From the NCBI RefSeq assembly GCF_051401765.1, contig NW_027480480.1, positions 992,001 to 1,056,000 on the forward strand: a DNA stretch of 64,000 nt, in the 5' to 3' direction. The stretch comes from Calliopsis andreniformis. Taxonomy: Eukaryota > Arthropoda > Insecta > Hymenoptera > Andrenidae. This document shows positions 25,484-37,905 of the stretch, one piece after another (the stretch's first letter is position 1; each line of letters begins with the position of its first letter). Under the pieces are notes generated by a model. The model was given only the letters and a program-made list of their open reading frames with translations. It made no database searches and had not been told where the DNA came from. A program made the translations under genes and the position numbers.

Positions 25484-27737
25484 TTGAGGATTGAGGATTG
25501 AGGATTGAAGATTGAGTGTTGGGGATTGAAAATTGAGGATTGAGAATTGACGATTCAGGATTGAGGATTGAGGATTGGGTGTTGAGGATTGAAGAATGAG
25601 GATTGAGGGTTGAGGATTGGGGATTGAGGATTGGGGATTGAGGATTGAGTATTGAGGATTGAGGATTCAGGATTCAAGATTGAATATTGATGATTGAAGG
25701 TTGAGGATCGAGGATTGAGTGTTGTGGATTGAGGACGAGGACTGAGGATTGAGTATTGATGTTTGACGTCTGAGGATTGAGGATTGAGGATTGAGAATTG
25801 AGGATTGAGGATTGAGGATTGAACATTGAGGATTGGGTGTTGAGGATTGATGAATGAGGATTGAGGATTGAGGATTGAGGACTGAGGATTGAAGATTGAG
25901 TATTGAGGATTGAAGATTGAGGATTGAGTCCTGAGGATTGAGGATTGAGGATTGAAGATTGAGGATTGGGTGTTCAGGATTGAAGAATGAGGATTGAGGG
26001 TTGAGGATTGAGGATTGAGGATTGAAGATTGAGGATTGGGTATTGAGGATTGAAGAATGGGGATTGAGGATTGAGGATTGAGGATTGAGGATTGCAGATT
26101 GAGTATTGAGGATTGAAGATTGAGGGTTGAGGATTATGGATTGAGGATTGGGTATTGAGGATTGAAGATTGAGGGTTGAGGATTGAGTATTGAGGATTGA
26201 GGATTGAAGATTGAGTATTGAGGATTGAATATTGAGGATTGAGGATTGAGGACTGAAGATTGAATATTGATGATTGAAGATTGAGGATTGAGGATTGAGG
26301 TTTGTGGTTTGAGGACGAGGACTGAGGGTTGAATATTGATGCCTGAGGTCTGAGGATTGAGGATTGAGGATTGAGGATTGAGAATTGAGGATTGAGGATT
26401 GAGGATTGAAGATTGAGGATTAGGTATTGAGGATTGAAGGATAAGGGTTGAGGATTGAGGATTGAGGATTGAGGGTTGAGGATTGAAGATTCAGTATTGA
26501 GGATCGAAGATTGAGAGTTGAGGATTGAGGATTGAACATTGAGGAATGAGTGCTGAGGGTTGAGTGGTGAAAATTGATGTTTGTGGATACAGGTTGGAGG
26601 ATTGCAGATTGAGTATTGAGTATTGAAAGCTGTGAATTGTGGATATTCTACTGAGGATTGAGGAATGTCAACTGATTGTTGAGGACTGAGGGCTGAAGAT
26701 TGAGGATTCAGGATTGAGGATTCAGAATTGAGTTTTGAGGACTGAGGATTGAGGATTGAAGATTGAGGATTGAGGATTGAGGATTGAAGACTGAGGGTTG
26801 GGTATTGAGGGTTGAACATTGAGGATTGAGGGTTGAGGATTGAGGATTGAGGATTGACGATTGAGGATTGAGGAATGAGGATGAGGGCTGACGATTGAGG
26901 ATTGAGGATTGAGGATTGAGTATTGAGGATTGAGGATTGAATATTGAGTATTGAGGATTGAAGATTGAGGACTGAAGATTGAGGATTGAGGATTGAGGAT
27001 TGAAGATTGAGGATTGGGGACTGAGCGTTGAGGTTTGAGTGATTAGAATTGACGATTGTGGATAGAGATTTGAAGATTGCAGATTGAGTAGTGAGTATTG
27101 AAAACTGTGAATTGATGATATTCTATTGAGGATTGAGGATTGACAACTGATTGTTCAGGACTGAGGGCTGAATGCTCAGGATTCAGGATTGAGGATTCGG
27201 GATTGAGGTTTGAGGACTGAGGATTTAGGGTTGAGGATTGAGGATTGAGGATTGAGGATTGAGGATTGAGGATTGAGGATAGAGGATTGGAGAGACAGGA
27301 CTGAGTGTTGAGGAATTAGTACAGAGAATTGATGTCTGAGGATTGAGATTTGATTATTGAATATTGTGGACTGAGTATTGAACCATGAGAATACAGGATA
27401 TACTATTGAGTACAGAGAATTGAGGATTCATGGTTGAGTATTGAGGATTGATGGTTGAGGGTTGTGCGTTGATTATTGAGGATTGAGGATTGAGGATTGA
27501 GGATTGAGGGTTGAGGATTGAGGATTGAGGATTGAGGATGGAGGATTGATGATTGAAGATTGTGTATTGCGGATTGAAGATTGAGTATTGAGGATTGAGG
27601 ATTGAGGATTGAGGATTGAAGACTGACGATTGAGGATTGAGGATTGAAGATTGATTATTGAGGATTGAAGATTGAGTATTGAGGATTGAAGGTTGAGGAT
27701 TGAGTATTGAGGATTGAGTATTGAGGATTGAAGACTG
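25484..27737 (+). repeat. Block E, copy 2
   Basis: Copy of 23,345-25,465 and, with further right-hand sequence, of 39,755-42,365 at an offset of 14,215. The degenerate EcoRI form GAGAATACAGG is shared by all three copies, which marks common descent. Confidence 0.92.
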
Positions 27738-28145
27738 AGGATTGAGGGTTGGGTATTGAGGATTGAGGGTTGAATATTGAGGATTGGGGATTGAGGATTG
27801 ACGATTGAGGGTTGAGTATTGAGGACTGAGAATTGAGAATTGAGGATTGAGGATTGTAGATTGAGTATTTAAGATTGAAGATTGAGGATTGAGGATTGAG
27901 GATTGAAGATTGAGGACTGAGTATTGAGGGTTGAGTGATGAGAATTGATATTTGTGGATTGAGATTTGAAGATTGAGGAATGAGGATTGATTATTTAAAA
28001 CTGAGAATTGAGGATATTCTATTGAGGATTTGGGATTGACATTTGATTGTTGAGGACTGAGGGCTGAAGATTGAGGATTCAGGGCTGAGGATTCAGGATT
28101 GAGGTTTGAGGACAGAGGATTGAGGATTGAGGATTGAGGATTGAG
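27738..28145 (+). repeat. Right extension of block E
   Basis: Shared with 41,953-42,360 (offset 14,215) but absent after copy 1. It includes an L2 form with GGATATTCTATTGAGG then ATTTGGGATTGACATTTG (28026/42241). The match ends near 28,160/42,375. Confidence 0.85.
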
Positions 28146-28956
28146 GACTGAGGATTGAGGATTGAAGATTGAGGATTGGGTATTTAGGATTGAACGTTGA
28201 GGATTGAGGATTGAGGATTGAGGATTGATGATTGAGGATTGAAAGTTGAATATTGATGAATGAAGATTGAGGATTGTGGATTGAGTGTTGTGGGTAGAGG
28301 ACGAGGACTGAGGGTCGAGTATTGATGCTTGCGGTGTGAGGATTGAGGATTGAGGATAGCGAATTGAGGATTGAGGATTGAAGGTTGAGGATTGGGTATT
28401 GAGGATTGAAGAATGAGGATTGAGGATTGAGTATTGAGGATTGAGGATTGAAGATTGAGTATTGAGTATTGAAGATTGAGGAGTGAGGATTGAAGATTGA
28501 GTCCTGAGGATTGATGATTGAGGATTGAGGATTGAGGATTGTGGATTGAGGACTGAAGGTTGAGGATTGAGTATTGAGGGTTGAGGATTGAGGATGGAGG
28601 ATTGAAGAGAGAGGACTGAGTGTTGAGGATTTAGTGTTGAGAACTGATGTTTGAGGATTGAGATTTGATTATTGAATATTGTGGATTGAGTATTGAACCA
28701 TGAGAATTCAGGATATTCTCTTGAGTATTGAGAATTGAGGATTGATGGTTGAGTATTGAGGATTGATGGTTGAGCGTTGTGCGATGATTATTGAGGATTG
28801 AAGATTGAGTATTCAGGATTGAAGACTGACGATTGGGGATTGAGGATTGAGGATTGAGGATTGAGGATTGAGGATTGAAGATTGAGTATTGAGGATTGAA
28901 GATTGAGGACTGAAGATTGAGGATTGAGGATTGAGGATTGAAGATTGAGGATTGGG
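28146..28956 (+). repeat. 811-bp tandem unit, copy 1
   Basis: Repeated immediately at 28,957-29,767. Markers are GAAAGTTGAATATTG (28241/29052), GAATTCAGGATATTCTC (28704/29515) and TATTTAGGATTGAACG. The copies differ at only a few positions, such as GAGTGTTGTGGGTAGAGG against GAGGGTTGTGGGTTGAGG. Confidence 0.93.
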
Positions 28957-29767
28957 GACTGAGGATTGAGGATTGAAGATTGAGGATTGGGTATTTAGGA
29001 TTGAACGTTGAGGATTGAGGATTGAGGATTGAGGATTGATGATTGAGGATTGAAAGTTGAATATTGATGAATGAAGATTGAGGATTGTGGATTGAGGGTT
29101 GTGGGTTGAGGACGAGGACTGAGGGTCGAGTATTGATGCTTGCGGTGTGAGGATTGAGGATTGAGGATAGCGAATTGAGGATTGAGGATTGAAGGTTGAG
29201 GATTGGGTATTGAGGAATGAAGAATGAGGATTGAGGATTGAGTATTGAGGATTGAGGATTGAAGATTGAGTATTGTGTATTGAAGATTGAGGAGTGAGGA
29301 TTGAAGATTGAGTCCTGAGGATTGATGATTGAGGATTGAGGATTGAGGATTGTGGATTGAGGACTGAAGGTTGAGGATTGAGTATTGAGGGTTGAGGATT
29401 GAGGATGGAGGATTGAAGAGAGAGGACTGAGTGTTGAGGATTTAGTGTTGAGAACTGATGTTTGAGGATTGAGATTTGATTATTGAATATTGTGGATTGA
29501 GTATTGAACCATGAGAATTCAGGATATTCTCTTGAGTATTGAGAATTGAGGATTGATGGTTGAGTATTGAGGATTGATGGTTGAGCGTTGTGCGATGATT
29601 ATTGAGGATTGAAGATTGAGTATTCAGGATTGAAGACTGACGATTGGGGATTGAGGATTGAGGATTGAGGATTGAGGATTGAGGATTGAAGATTGAGTAT
29701 TGAGGATTGAAGATTGAGGACTGAAGATTGAGGATTGAGGATTGAGGATTGAAGATTGAGGATTGGG
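28957..29767 (+). repeat. 811-bp tandem unit, copy 2
   Basis: Second copy of 28,146-28,956, directly adjoining it with no spacer. The L1a EcoRI site is at 29515-29520 and carries the same private TTCTCTTGAG variant as copy 1. Confidence 0.93.
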
Positions 29768-30600
29768 GACTGAGGGTTGAGGTTTGAGTGATGAGAATTG
29801 AAGATTGAAGACTGAGGATTGGGTATTGAGGATTGAAGCCTGACGATTGAGGATTGATGATTGAGGATTGAGGATTGAGGATGGAGGATTGTAGATTGAG
29901 TATTGAGGATTGAAGCTTCAGGATTGAGGATTGAGGATGAGGGCTGAGGGTTGAGGATTGAGGTTTGAGGTCTGAGGACTGAGGATTGAGGTTTGAGAAT
30001 TGAGGATTGAGGGTTGAAGATTGAAGATTGAGGATTGGGTATTGAGGATTGAAGAATGAGGATTGAGGAATGAGGATTGAGGATTGAGTATTGAAGATTG
30101 AGTATTGAGGATTGAAGCCTGACGATTGGGGATTGAGGATTGAGTATTGAGGATTGAGGATTCAGGATTCAAGATTGAATATTGAGGATTGAAGATTGAG
30201 GATTGAGGATTAAGGATTGAGGATTGAGTATTGAGGATTGAGGATTGAAGATTGAGGATTGAGGATTGAGGATTGAGGATTGAGGATTGAGGATTGGGTA
30301 TTGCGGATTGAACATTGAGGATTGAGGATTGAGGATTGAGGATTGAGGATTGAGGATTGAGGACTGAATATTGAATATTGATGATTGAAATAGAGGATTG
30401 AGGATTGATGGTTGTGGATTGACTACGAGGACTGAGGGTTGAGTATTGATGTCTGATGTCTGAGGATTGAGGATTGAGGATTGAGAATTCAGGATTGGGG
30501 ATTGAGGATCGAAGATTAAGGATTGCGTATTAAGGATTGAAGAATGAGGATTGAGTATTGAGGACTGAGGATTGAGGATTAAAGACTGAGTATTGAGGAT
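29768..30600 (+). repeat. Heptamer array, mosaic
   Basis: 29,92x-30,13x resembles 46,30x-46,51x at an offset of 16,380 (GATGAGGGCTGAGGG, GAAGCCTGACG). The rest is ordinary degenerate heptamers with a chance GAATTC at 30485-30490 that lacks the landmark context. No gene is seen. Confidence 0.7.
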
Positions 30601-31250
30601 TGAAGATTGAGTATTGAGGATTGAAGATTGAAGATTGAAAATTGATGATTGAGGATTGAGTATGAGGGCTGAGGGTTGAGAATTCAGGTTTGAGGACTAA
30701 GGACTGAGGATTTAGGATTGAGAATCGAGGATTGAGGATTGAGGATTGAAGATTGAGGATTGGGTATTGAGGATTGAAGAATGAGGATTGAGGATTGAGG
30801 ATTGGGGATTGAGGATTGAAGGTTGGGTATTGAGGATTGAAGACTGACGATTGAGGATTGAGGATTGACTATTGAGGATTGAGGGTTGAGGATTGAAGAT
30901 TGAGCATAGAGGATTGACGATTGAGGACTGAGGATTGAGGATTGAGGAATGTGGATTGAGGATTGAGGATTGGGGACTGAGTGTTGAGGTTTGAGTGATG
31001 AGAATTGATGTTTGTGGATAGAGATTTGAAGATTGCAGATTGAGTATTGTGTATTGAAAACTGTGAATTCTATTGAGGATTGAGGATTGACAACTGATTG
31101 TTGAGGTCTGAGGGCTGAAGATTGAGGATTCAGTATTGAGGATTCAGGATTGAGGTTTGAGGACAGAGGATTGAGGATGAGGATTGAGGATTCGGGATTG
31201 AGGTTTGAGGACTGAGGATTGACGGTTGAGGATTGAGGATTGAGGATTGA
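30601..31250 (+). repeat. Tandem unit, offset 1249, copy 1
   Basis: Repeated at about 31,850-32,430. Markers are GAGGACTAAGGACTGAGG (30695/31944) and GAATGTGGATTGAGG (30947/32196). It contains an L2 module that has lost 9 bp (GTGAATTCTATTGAGG, 31063-31078), which creates a secondary EcoRI site. Confidence 0.82.
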
Positions 31251-31849
31251 CGATTGAGGATTGAGGGTTGAGGATGGAGGATTGAAGAGGGAGGACTGAG
31301 TGTTGAGGATTGAGTGTTGAGAATTTATGTTTGAGGATTGAGATTTGATTATTGAATATTGTGGATTGAGTATTGAAACATGAGGATTCAGGATATTCTA
31401 TTGAGTATTGAGAATTGAGGATTGATGGTTGAGTATTGAGGATTGAGTATTGAGAATTGAGGATTGATGCTTGAGTATTGAGGATTGAGGATTGAGGATA
31501 GAGGATTGAGTATTGAATATATAGGATTGATGATTGAGGTTTGAGGACTGAGGATTGAGGATTGAGGGTTGAGGATTGAAGATACAGTATTGAGGATCGA
31601 ATATTGAGAATTGAGGATTGACGATTGAACATTGGGGACTGAGTTATGAGGGTTGAGTGATGAGAATTGATGCTTGTGGATAGATGTCGGAAGATTGCAG
31701 ATTGAGTATTGAGTATTGAAAACTGTGAATTGAGGATATTCTATTGAGGATTGAGGATTGACAACTGATTGTTGAGGACTGAGTGCTGAAGATTGAGGAT
31801 TCAGGATTGAGGATTCAGAATAGAGGTTTGAGGACTGAGGATTGAGGAG
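31251..31849 (+). repeat. Heptamer array with L1a and L2 modules
   Basis: Holds an L1a module with a degenerate site (GAGGATTCAGGATATTC near 31,384) and an L2 module near 31,732 (GTGAATTGAGGATATTC). This region is related to 43,30x-43,40x and 58,36x-58,44x, which carry the same GGATTC variant. Confidence 0.72.
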
Positions 31850-32430
31850 TGAAGATTGAGTATTGAGGATTGAAGATTGAAGATTGAGGATTGATGATTG
31901 AGGATTGAGGATGAGGGCTGAGGGTTGAGGATTGAGGATTGAGGACTAAGGACTGAGGATTGAAGATTGAGAATTGAGGATTGAGGATTGAGGATTGAAG
32001 ATTTAGGATTGGGTATAGAGGATTGAAGAATGAGGATTGAGGATTGAGGATTGGGGATTGAGGATTGAAGATTGGGTATTGAGGATTGAAGACTGACGAT
32101 TGAGGATTGAGGATTGACGATTGAGGATTGAGGGTTGAGGATTGAAGATTGAGCATTGAGGGTTGATGATTGAGGACTGAGGATTGAGGATTGAGGAATG
32201 TGGATTGAGGATTGAGGATTGGGGACTGAGTGTTGAGGTTTGAGTGATGAGAATTGATGTTTGTGAATAGAGATTTGAAGATTGCAGATTGAGTATTGAG
32301 TATTGGAAACTGTGAATTGATCATATTCAATTGAGGATTGAGTATTGACAACTGATTGTTGAGGACTGAGGGCTGAAGATTGAGGATTCAGGGTTGAGGA
32401 TTCAGGATTGAGGTGTGAGGATTGAGGATT
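31850..32430 (+). repeat. Tandem unit, offset 1249, copy 2
   Basis: Copy of 30,601-31,180 with an intact L2 (GATCATATTC form near 32,320). That form is the one seen in block C at 11,556 and 19,205. Confidence 0.8.
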
Positions 32431-32879
32431 GAGGATTGAGGATTGAGGATCGAGGATTGAGGTTTGAATATTGACGATTGGGTATTGAGGATTGAAGAAT
32501 GAAGATTGAGCGTTGAGGATTGAGGATTGAGGATTGAAGATTGAGTATTGAGGATTGAAGATTGACGATTGAGGATGGAGGATTGAGCATTGAAGTTGAG
32601 GATTGAGGATTGAGGATTGAGGATTGAAGATTGAGTATTGAGGATTGAAGGTTGAGGATTGAATATTGAGGATTGGGGACTGAGTGTTGAGGGTTGAGTG
32701 ATGAGGATTGATGTTTGTGGATAGAGATTTGAAGATTGCAGATTGAGTATTGAGTATTGAAAACTGTGAATTGATGATATTCTATTGAGGATTGAGGATT
32801 GACAACTGATTGTTGAGGACTGAGGGCTGAAGATTGAGGATTCAGGATTGAGGTTTCGGGATTGAGGTTTGAGGACAGA
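32431..32879 (+). repeat. Heptamer array with L2
   Basis: Ordinary heptamers followed by an L2 module with GATGATATTC near 32,775. It leads into the segment shared with 49.9-50.6 kb. No gene is visible. Confidence 0.7.
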
Positions 32880-33120
32880 CGATTGAGGTTTGAGGATTGA
32901 GGATTGAGGATTGAGGATTGACGCTTGAGGATTGAGGATTGAGGATGGAGGATTGAAGAGAGAGGACTGAATGTTGAGGATTGAGTGTTGAGAATTGATG
33001 TTTGAGGATTGAGATTTGATTATTGAATATTGTGTATTGAGTATTGAACCATGAGAATTCAGAATATTCTATTGAGTATTGAGAATTGATTATTGATGAT
33101 TGAGTATTGAGGATTGATGG
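32677..33120 (+). repeat. L2-L1a cassette (block G)
   Basis: Complete cassette: L2 with GATGATATTC near 32,775 and L1a with GAATTCAGAATATTC (33055-33060), 280 bp apart. The equivalent cassette at 49,724-50,160 combines the block E L2 with the block G L1a. Confidence 0.8.
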
Positions 33121-33600
33121 CTGAGGGTTCTGTGTTGAATATTGTGGATTGAGGATTGAGGATTGAGGATTGAGTATTGAGGATTGAGGATTGAAGATTG
33201 AGTATTGAGTATTGAAGATTGAGGATTGAGGATTGAAGATTGAGTGTTGATGATTGAAGATTGAGTATTGAGGGTTGAGGATTGAGGATTGAGGATTGAA
33301 GGTTGAGGATTGAGGATTGAGGATTGAGGATTGAGGATTGAGGATTGAAGATTGAATATTGATGATTGAAGATCGAGAATTGAGGATTGAGGGTTGTGGA
33401 TTGAGGACGAGGACTGAGGGTTGAATATTGAGGTTTGAGGTCTGAAGTTTGAGAAATGAGGATTGAGGATTGAAGATTGAATATTGATGATTGCAGATTG
33501 AGGATTGAGGATTGAGGGTTGTGGATTGAGGACGAGGACTGACGGTTGAATATTGATGTTTGAGTTCTGAGGATTGAGGATTGAGGATTGAGAATTGTGG
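32880..33600 (+). repeat. Block G, copy 1
   Basis: Matches 49,920-50,640 at an exact offset of 17,040. Markers are GGTCTGAAGTTTGAGAAATG (33441/50481) and the L1a module with GAATTCAGAATATTC (33055/50095). Differences are scattered substitutions. Confidence 0.9.
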
Positions 33601-34440
33601 ATTGACGATTGAGGATTGAAAATTGAGGATTGGGTATTGAGTATTGAAGAATGAGGATTGAGGATAGAGGATTGAGGATTGAGGATTGAGGACTGCAGAT
33701 TGAGTATTGAGGATTGAAGATTGAAGATTGGTCATTGAGGATTGAAGATTGAAGATTGAGGACTGAGTGTTGAGGGTTGAGTGTTGAGAATGGATGTTTG
33801 AGGATTGAGATTTGATTATTGAATATTGTGGATTGAGTATTGAACCATGAGAAGTCAGGATATTCTATTGTGTTTTGAGAATTGATGATTGATGATTGAG
33901 TATTGAGGATTGATGGTTGAGGGTTGTGTGTTGAATATTGAGTATTGAGGATTGAGGATTGAAGATTGAGGATTGAGGATTGAGGATGGAGGATTGAAGA
34001 GAGAGGACTGAGTGTTGAGGATTGAGTGTTGAGAATTGATGTTTGAGGATTGAGATTTGATTATTGAATATTGTGGATTGAGTATTGAAACATGAGAATT
34101 CCGGATATTCTATTGAGTACTGCGAATTGAGGAATGATGGTTGAGTAGTGAGGACTGATGGTTGAGGGTTGTGCGTTGATTATTGAGGATTGAGGATTGA
34201 TGATTGAGGATTGAAGATTGGGGATTGAGCATTGATGATTGAATATTGAGGATTGAGGATTGAGGGTTGAGGTTTGAGGACGAGGACCGACGGTTGAGGA
34301 TTGAGGTTTGAGGATTGAGGATAGAGGATTGAGGATTGAAAATTGAGGATCGAGGATTGAGGTTTGAATATTGTGGATTGGGTATTGAGGATTGAAGATT
34401 GAAGATTGAGAATTGAGGATTGAGGACTGAGGATTGAGGA
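33601..34440 (+). repeat. Block G continuation, copy 1
   Basis: From about 33,780 it matches 51,365-52,000 at an offset of 17,585, including the L1a remnant with GTCAGGATATTCTATTGTG (about 33,854/51,439) and GAATTCCGGATATTC (34096/51681). The short piece 33,601-33,780 is related heptamer sequence without a clear partner. Confidence 0.82.
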
Positions 34441-35024
34441 TTGAGGATTGAGCATCGAGGATTGATTATTGAAGATTGAGTATTTAAGATTGAAGGTTGA
34501 GGATTGACGATTGAGGATTGAAGATTGAGGAATGAGTGTTGAGGGTTGAGTGATGAGAATTGATGTTTGTGGATTGAGATTTGAAGATTGAGGAATAAGG
34601 ATTCAGTATTTAAAACTGTGAATTGAGGATATTCTCTTGAGGATTGGGGATTGACATTTGATTGTTGAGGACTGAGGGCTGAAGATTGAGGATTCAGGTC
34701 TGAGGATTCGGGATTGAGGTTTGAGGACCGAGGATTGAGGGTTGAGGATTGAGCATTGAGGGTTGACGCTTGAGGATTGAGGATTGAGGATGGAGGATTG
34801 AATAGAGAGGACTGAGTGTTGAGGATTTAGTGTTGAGAATTGATGTTTGAGGATTGAGATTTGATTATTGAATATTGTGGATTGAGTATTGAACCATGAC
34901 AAATCAGGATATTCTATTGAGTATTGAGAATTGAGGATTGATGGTTGAGTATTGAGGATTGATGGTTGAGGGTTGTGCGTTGATTATTGAGGATTGAGAA
35001 CTGACGATTGAGGATTGAGGATTG
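34441..35024 (+). repeat. Block G, third segment
   Basis: 34,441-34,900 matches 50,976-51,435 at an offset of 16,535 (GAGCATCGAGG, GTATTTAAGATTGAAGG, L2 with GGATATTCTCTTGAGG). So 34.4 kb maps left of the partner of 33.8 kb, and the order of segments differs between the two regions. An L1a remnant (GACAAATCAGGATATTC) lies near 34,899. Confidence 0.82.
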
Positions 35025-35405
35025 AGGATTGAGGAATGAGGATTGAGGATTGAGGATTGCGGATTGAGGATTGAGGATTGAGGATTGAGGATTGAGTGTT
35101 GAAGATTGAGGATTGATGATTGAGGATTGAGGATTGAGGATTGAGGATCGAGGATTGAGGATTGAGGATTGAAGATTGAGGATTGAGGATTGAGGATTGA
35201 GTGTTTAAGATTGAGGATTGATGATTGAGGATTGAGGATTGGGGATTGAGGATTGAGGTTTGAGTATTGAATACTGGGAATTCAGGATATTCTATTGAGT
35301 ATTGAGAAGTGAGGATTGATGGTTGAGTATTGAGGATTGAGGATTGAGTACTGAGGACTGAAGATTGAGGATTGATGATTGAGGATAGAGGATTGAAGAT
35401 TGAGT
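35025..35405 (+). repeat. Block C fragment, distant copy
   Basis: Nearly identical to 18,345-18,725 at an offset of 16,680, including the L1b module with GGGAATTCAGG (35278-35283). Block C sequence is thus inserted into the later mosaic. Confidence 0.9.
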
Positions 35406-35529
35406 ATTGACGATTGAAAATTGAGGATTGAGAATTGACGATTCAGGATTGAGGATTGAGGATTGGGTGTTGAGGATTGAGGAATGAGGATTGAGGGTTG
35501 AGGATTGAGGATTGAGGATTGGGGATTGA
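35406..35529 (+). repeat. Junction segment related to block E
   Basis: GAAAATTGAGGATTGAG followed by GACGATTCAGG matches block E near 23,390-23,510. It bridges the block C fragment and block I. Confidence 0.7.
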
Positions 35530-37905
35530 GGATTGAGTATTGAGGATTGAGGATTCAGGATTCAAGGTTGAATATTGATGATTGAAGGTTGAGGATCGAG
35601 GATTGAGTGTTGTGGATTGAGGACGAGGACTGAGGGTTGAGTATTGATGTTTGAGGTCTGAGGATTGAGGATTGAGGATTGAGAATTGAGGATTGAGGAT
35701 TGAGGATTGAAGATTGAGGATTGGGTGTTGAGGATTGATAAATGAGGATTGAGGATTGAGTATTGAGGATTGAGGATTGAGGATTGAAAGCTGAATATTG
35801 ATGAATGAAGATTGAGGATTGTGGATTGAGGGTTGTGGGTTGAGGACGAGGACTGAGGGTTGAGTATTGATGCTTGAGGTCTGAGGATTGAGGATTGAGG
35901 ATAGCGAATTGAGGATTGAGTGTTGAGGATAGAGGAATGTGGATTGAAGATTGAGGATTGGGGACTGAGTGTTGTGGTTTGAGTGATGAGAGTTGATGTT
36001 TGTGGATAGAGATTTGAAGATTGCAGATCGAGTATTGAGTATTGAAAGCTGTGAATTGATGATATTCTATTGAGGACTGAGCATTGACAACTGATTGTTG
36101 AGGACTGAGGTCTGAAGGTTGAGGATTCAGGATTGAGGATTGAGGATTGAGGATTGAGGATTGTGGTTGGAAGATTGAGGATTGGGTATTCAGGATTGAA
36201 GAATGAGGATTGAGGATTGAGGATTGAGGATTGAGTATTGCAGATTGAGTATTGAGGATTGAGGATTGAAGATTGAGTATTGAGGATTGGAGATTGAGGA
36301 TTGAGGATTGAGGATTGACGATTGAGGATTGAGGAATGAGGATGAGGGCTGAGGGTTGGGGATCGAGGTTTGAGGTCTGAGGACTGAGGATTGAGGATTG
36401 AGAGTTGAGGATTAAAGGATTGAAGATTGAAGACTGAGGATTGGGTATGGAGGATTGAAGCCTGACGATTGAGGATTGAGGATTGATGATTGAAGATCGA
36501 GTATTGAGGATTGATGATTGGCGATCGAGGATTGAGAATTGGGGATTGAGGATTGAGGATTGCAGATTGAGTATTGAGGATTGAAGATTGAGGGTTGAGG
36601 ATTGAGGATTGAGGACGAGGACTGAGGGTTGAATATTGATGTTTGAGGTCCGAGGATTGAGGATTGAGGAATGAGGATTGAGAATTGAGGATTGAGGATT
36701 GAGGATTGAAGATTGAGGATTGGGTATTGAGGATTGAAGAATAAGGGTTGAGGATTGAGGATTGAGAATTGACGATTGAGGATTGAGGAATGAGGTTGAG
36801 GGCTGTGGGTTGGGGATTGAGGTTTGAGGTCTGAGGACTGAGGATTGAGGATTGAGAATTGAGGACTGAGGATTGAAGATTGGAGACTGAGGATTGGGTA
36901 TTGAGGATTGAAGCCTGACGATTGAGGATTGAGGATTGAGGATTGAGGATTGAGGATTGAGGATAGAGGATAGAGGATTGAGGATTGAGGATGGAGGATT
37001 GAAGGCTGAGTATTGAGGATTGAGGATTGAGGATTGAGGATTGAGGGTTGAGTGTTGAGGTTTGAGTATTGAAGCCTGAGTATTCAGGATATTCTGTTGA
37101 GTATTGAGCATTGAGGATTGAGGATTGAGGATTGTGGATTGAAGATGGAGTATTGAGGATTGAAGATTGAGGATTGAGGATTGAGTATTGAGAATTGAGG
37201 ACTGATAGTTGAGTATAGAGGACTGAGGATTGAGGATTGAGGTTGGAAGATTGAGGATTGGGTATTCAGGATTGAGGAATGAGGATTGAGGATTGAGGAT
37301 TGAGGATTGAGTATTGGGTATTGAGGATTGTAGAATGAGGATTGAGGATTGAGGATTGAGGATTGAGGATTGAGGATTGAAGATTGAGTATTGAGGATTG
37401 AAAATTAAGGATTGAGGAATGAGGATTGAGGATTGAGGATTGAGGATTGAGGATTGAGGATTGAGTAAAGAGTATTGAAGATTGAGGATTGAGGATTGAG
37501 GATTGAGGATTGAGGATTGAAGATTGAGGATTGGGGACTGAGTGCTGAGGGTTGAGTGATGAGAATTGATGTTTGTGGATAGAAATTTGAAGATTGCAGA
37601 TTGAGTATTGAGTATTGAAAACTGTAAATTGATAATATTCTATTGAGGATTGAGTATTGACAACTGCTTGTTCAGTTCTGAGGTCTGAAGGTTGAGGATT
37701 CAGGATTGAGGATTCAGGATTGAGGTTTGATGACTGAGGATTGAGGATTGAGGATTGAGGATTGAGGATTGAGGATTGAGGATTGAGTATTGAGGATTGA
37801 GGATTGAGGATTGAAGATTGAGGATTGGGTATTGAGGATTGTAGAATGAGGTTTGAGGATTGAGGATTGAGGATTGAGGATTGAAGATTGAGTATTGAGG
37901 ATTGA
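35530..37905 (+). repeat. Block I, copy 1
   Basis: Matches 43,456-45,831 at a constant offset of 7926, with no indel noticed and only isolated substitutions (for example GAGGACTGAGCATTG near 36,071 against GAGGATTGAGGATTG). Parts are themselves mosaic: 35,78x-36,06x is block C-like (GAAAGCTGAATATTG, compare 18,932), and 36,31x-36,98x resembles 20.15-20.86 kb. A 518-codon - strand open frame spans 35555-37111. It begins at a GAGCATT variant and stops at a GATTCAGG variant, and is not annotated as a gene. Confidence 0.94.

Noticed and set aside
30485..30685. GAATTC sites at 30485-30490 and 30680-30685 as landmark modules
   Set aside because: They lack the following GGATATTC context. They arise by chance where GAGAATT precedes CAGG.
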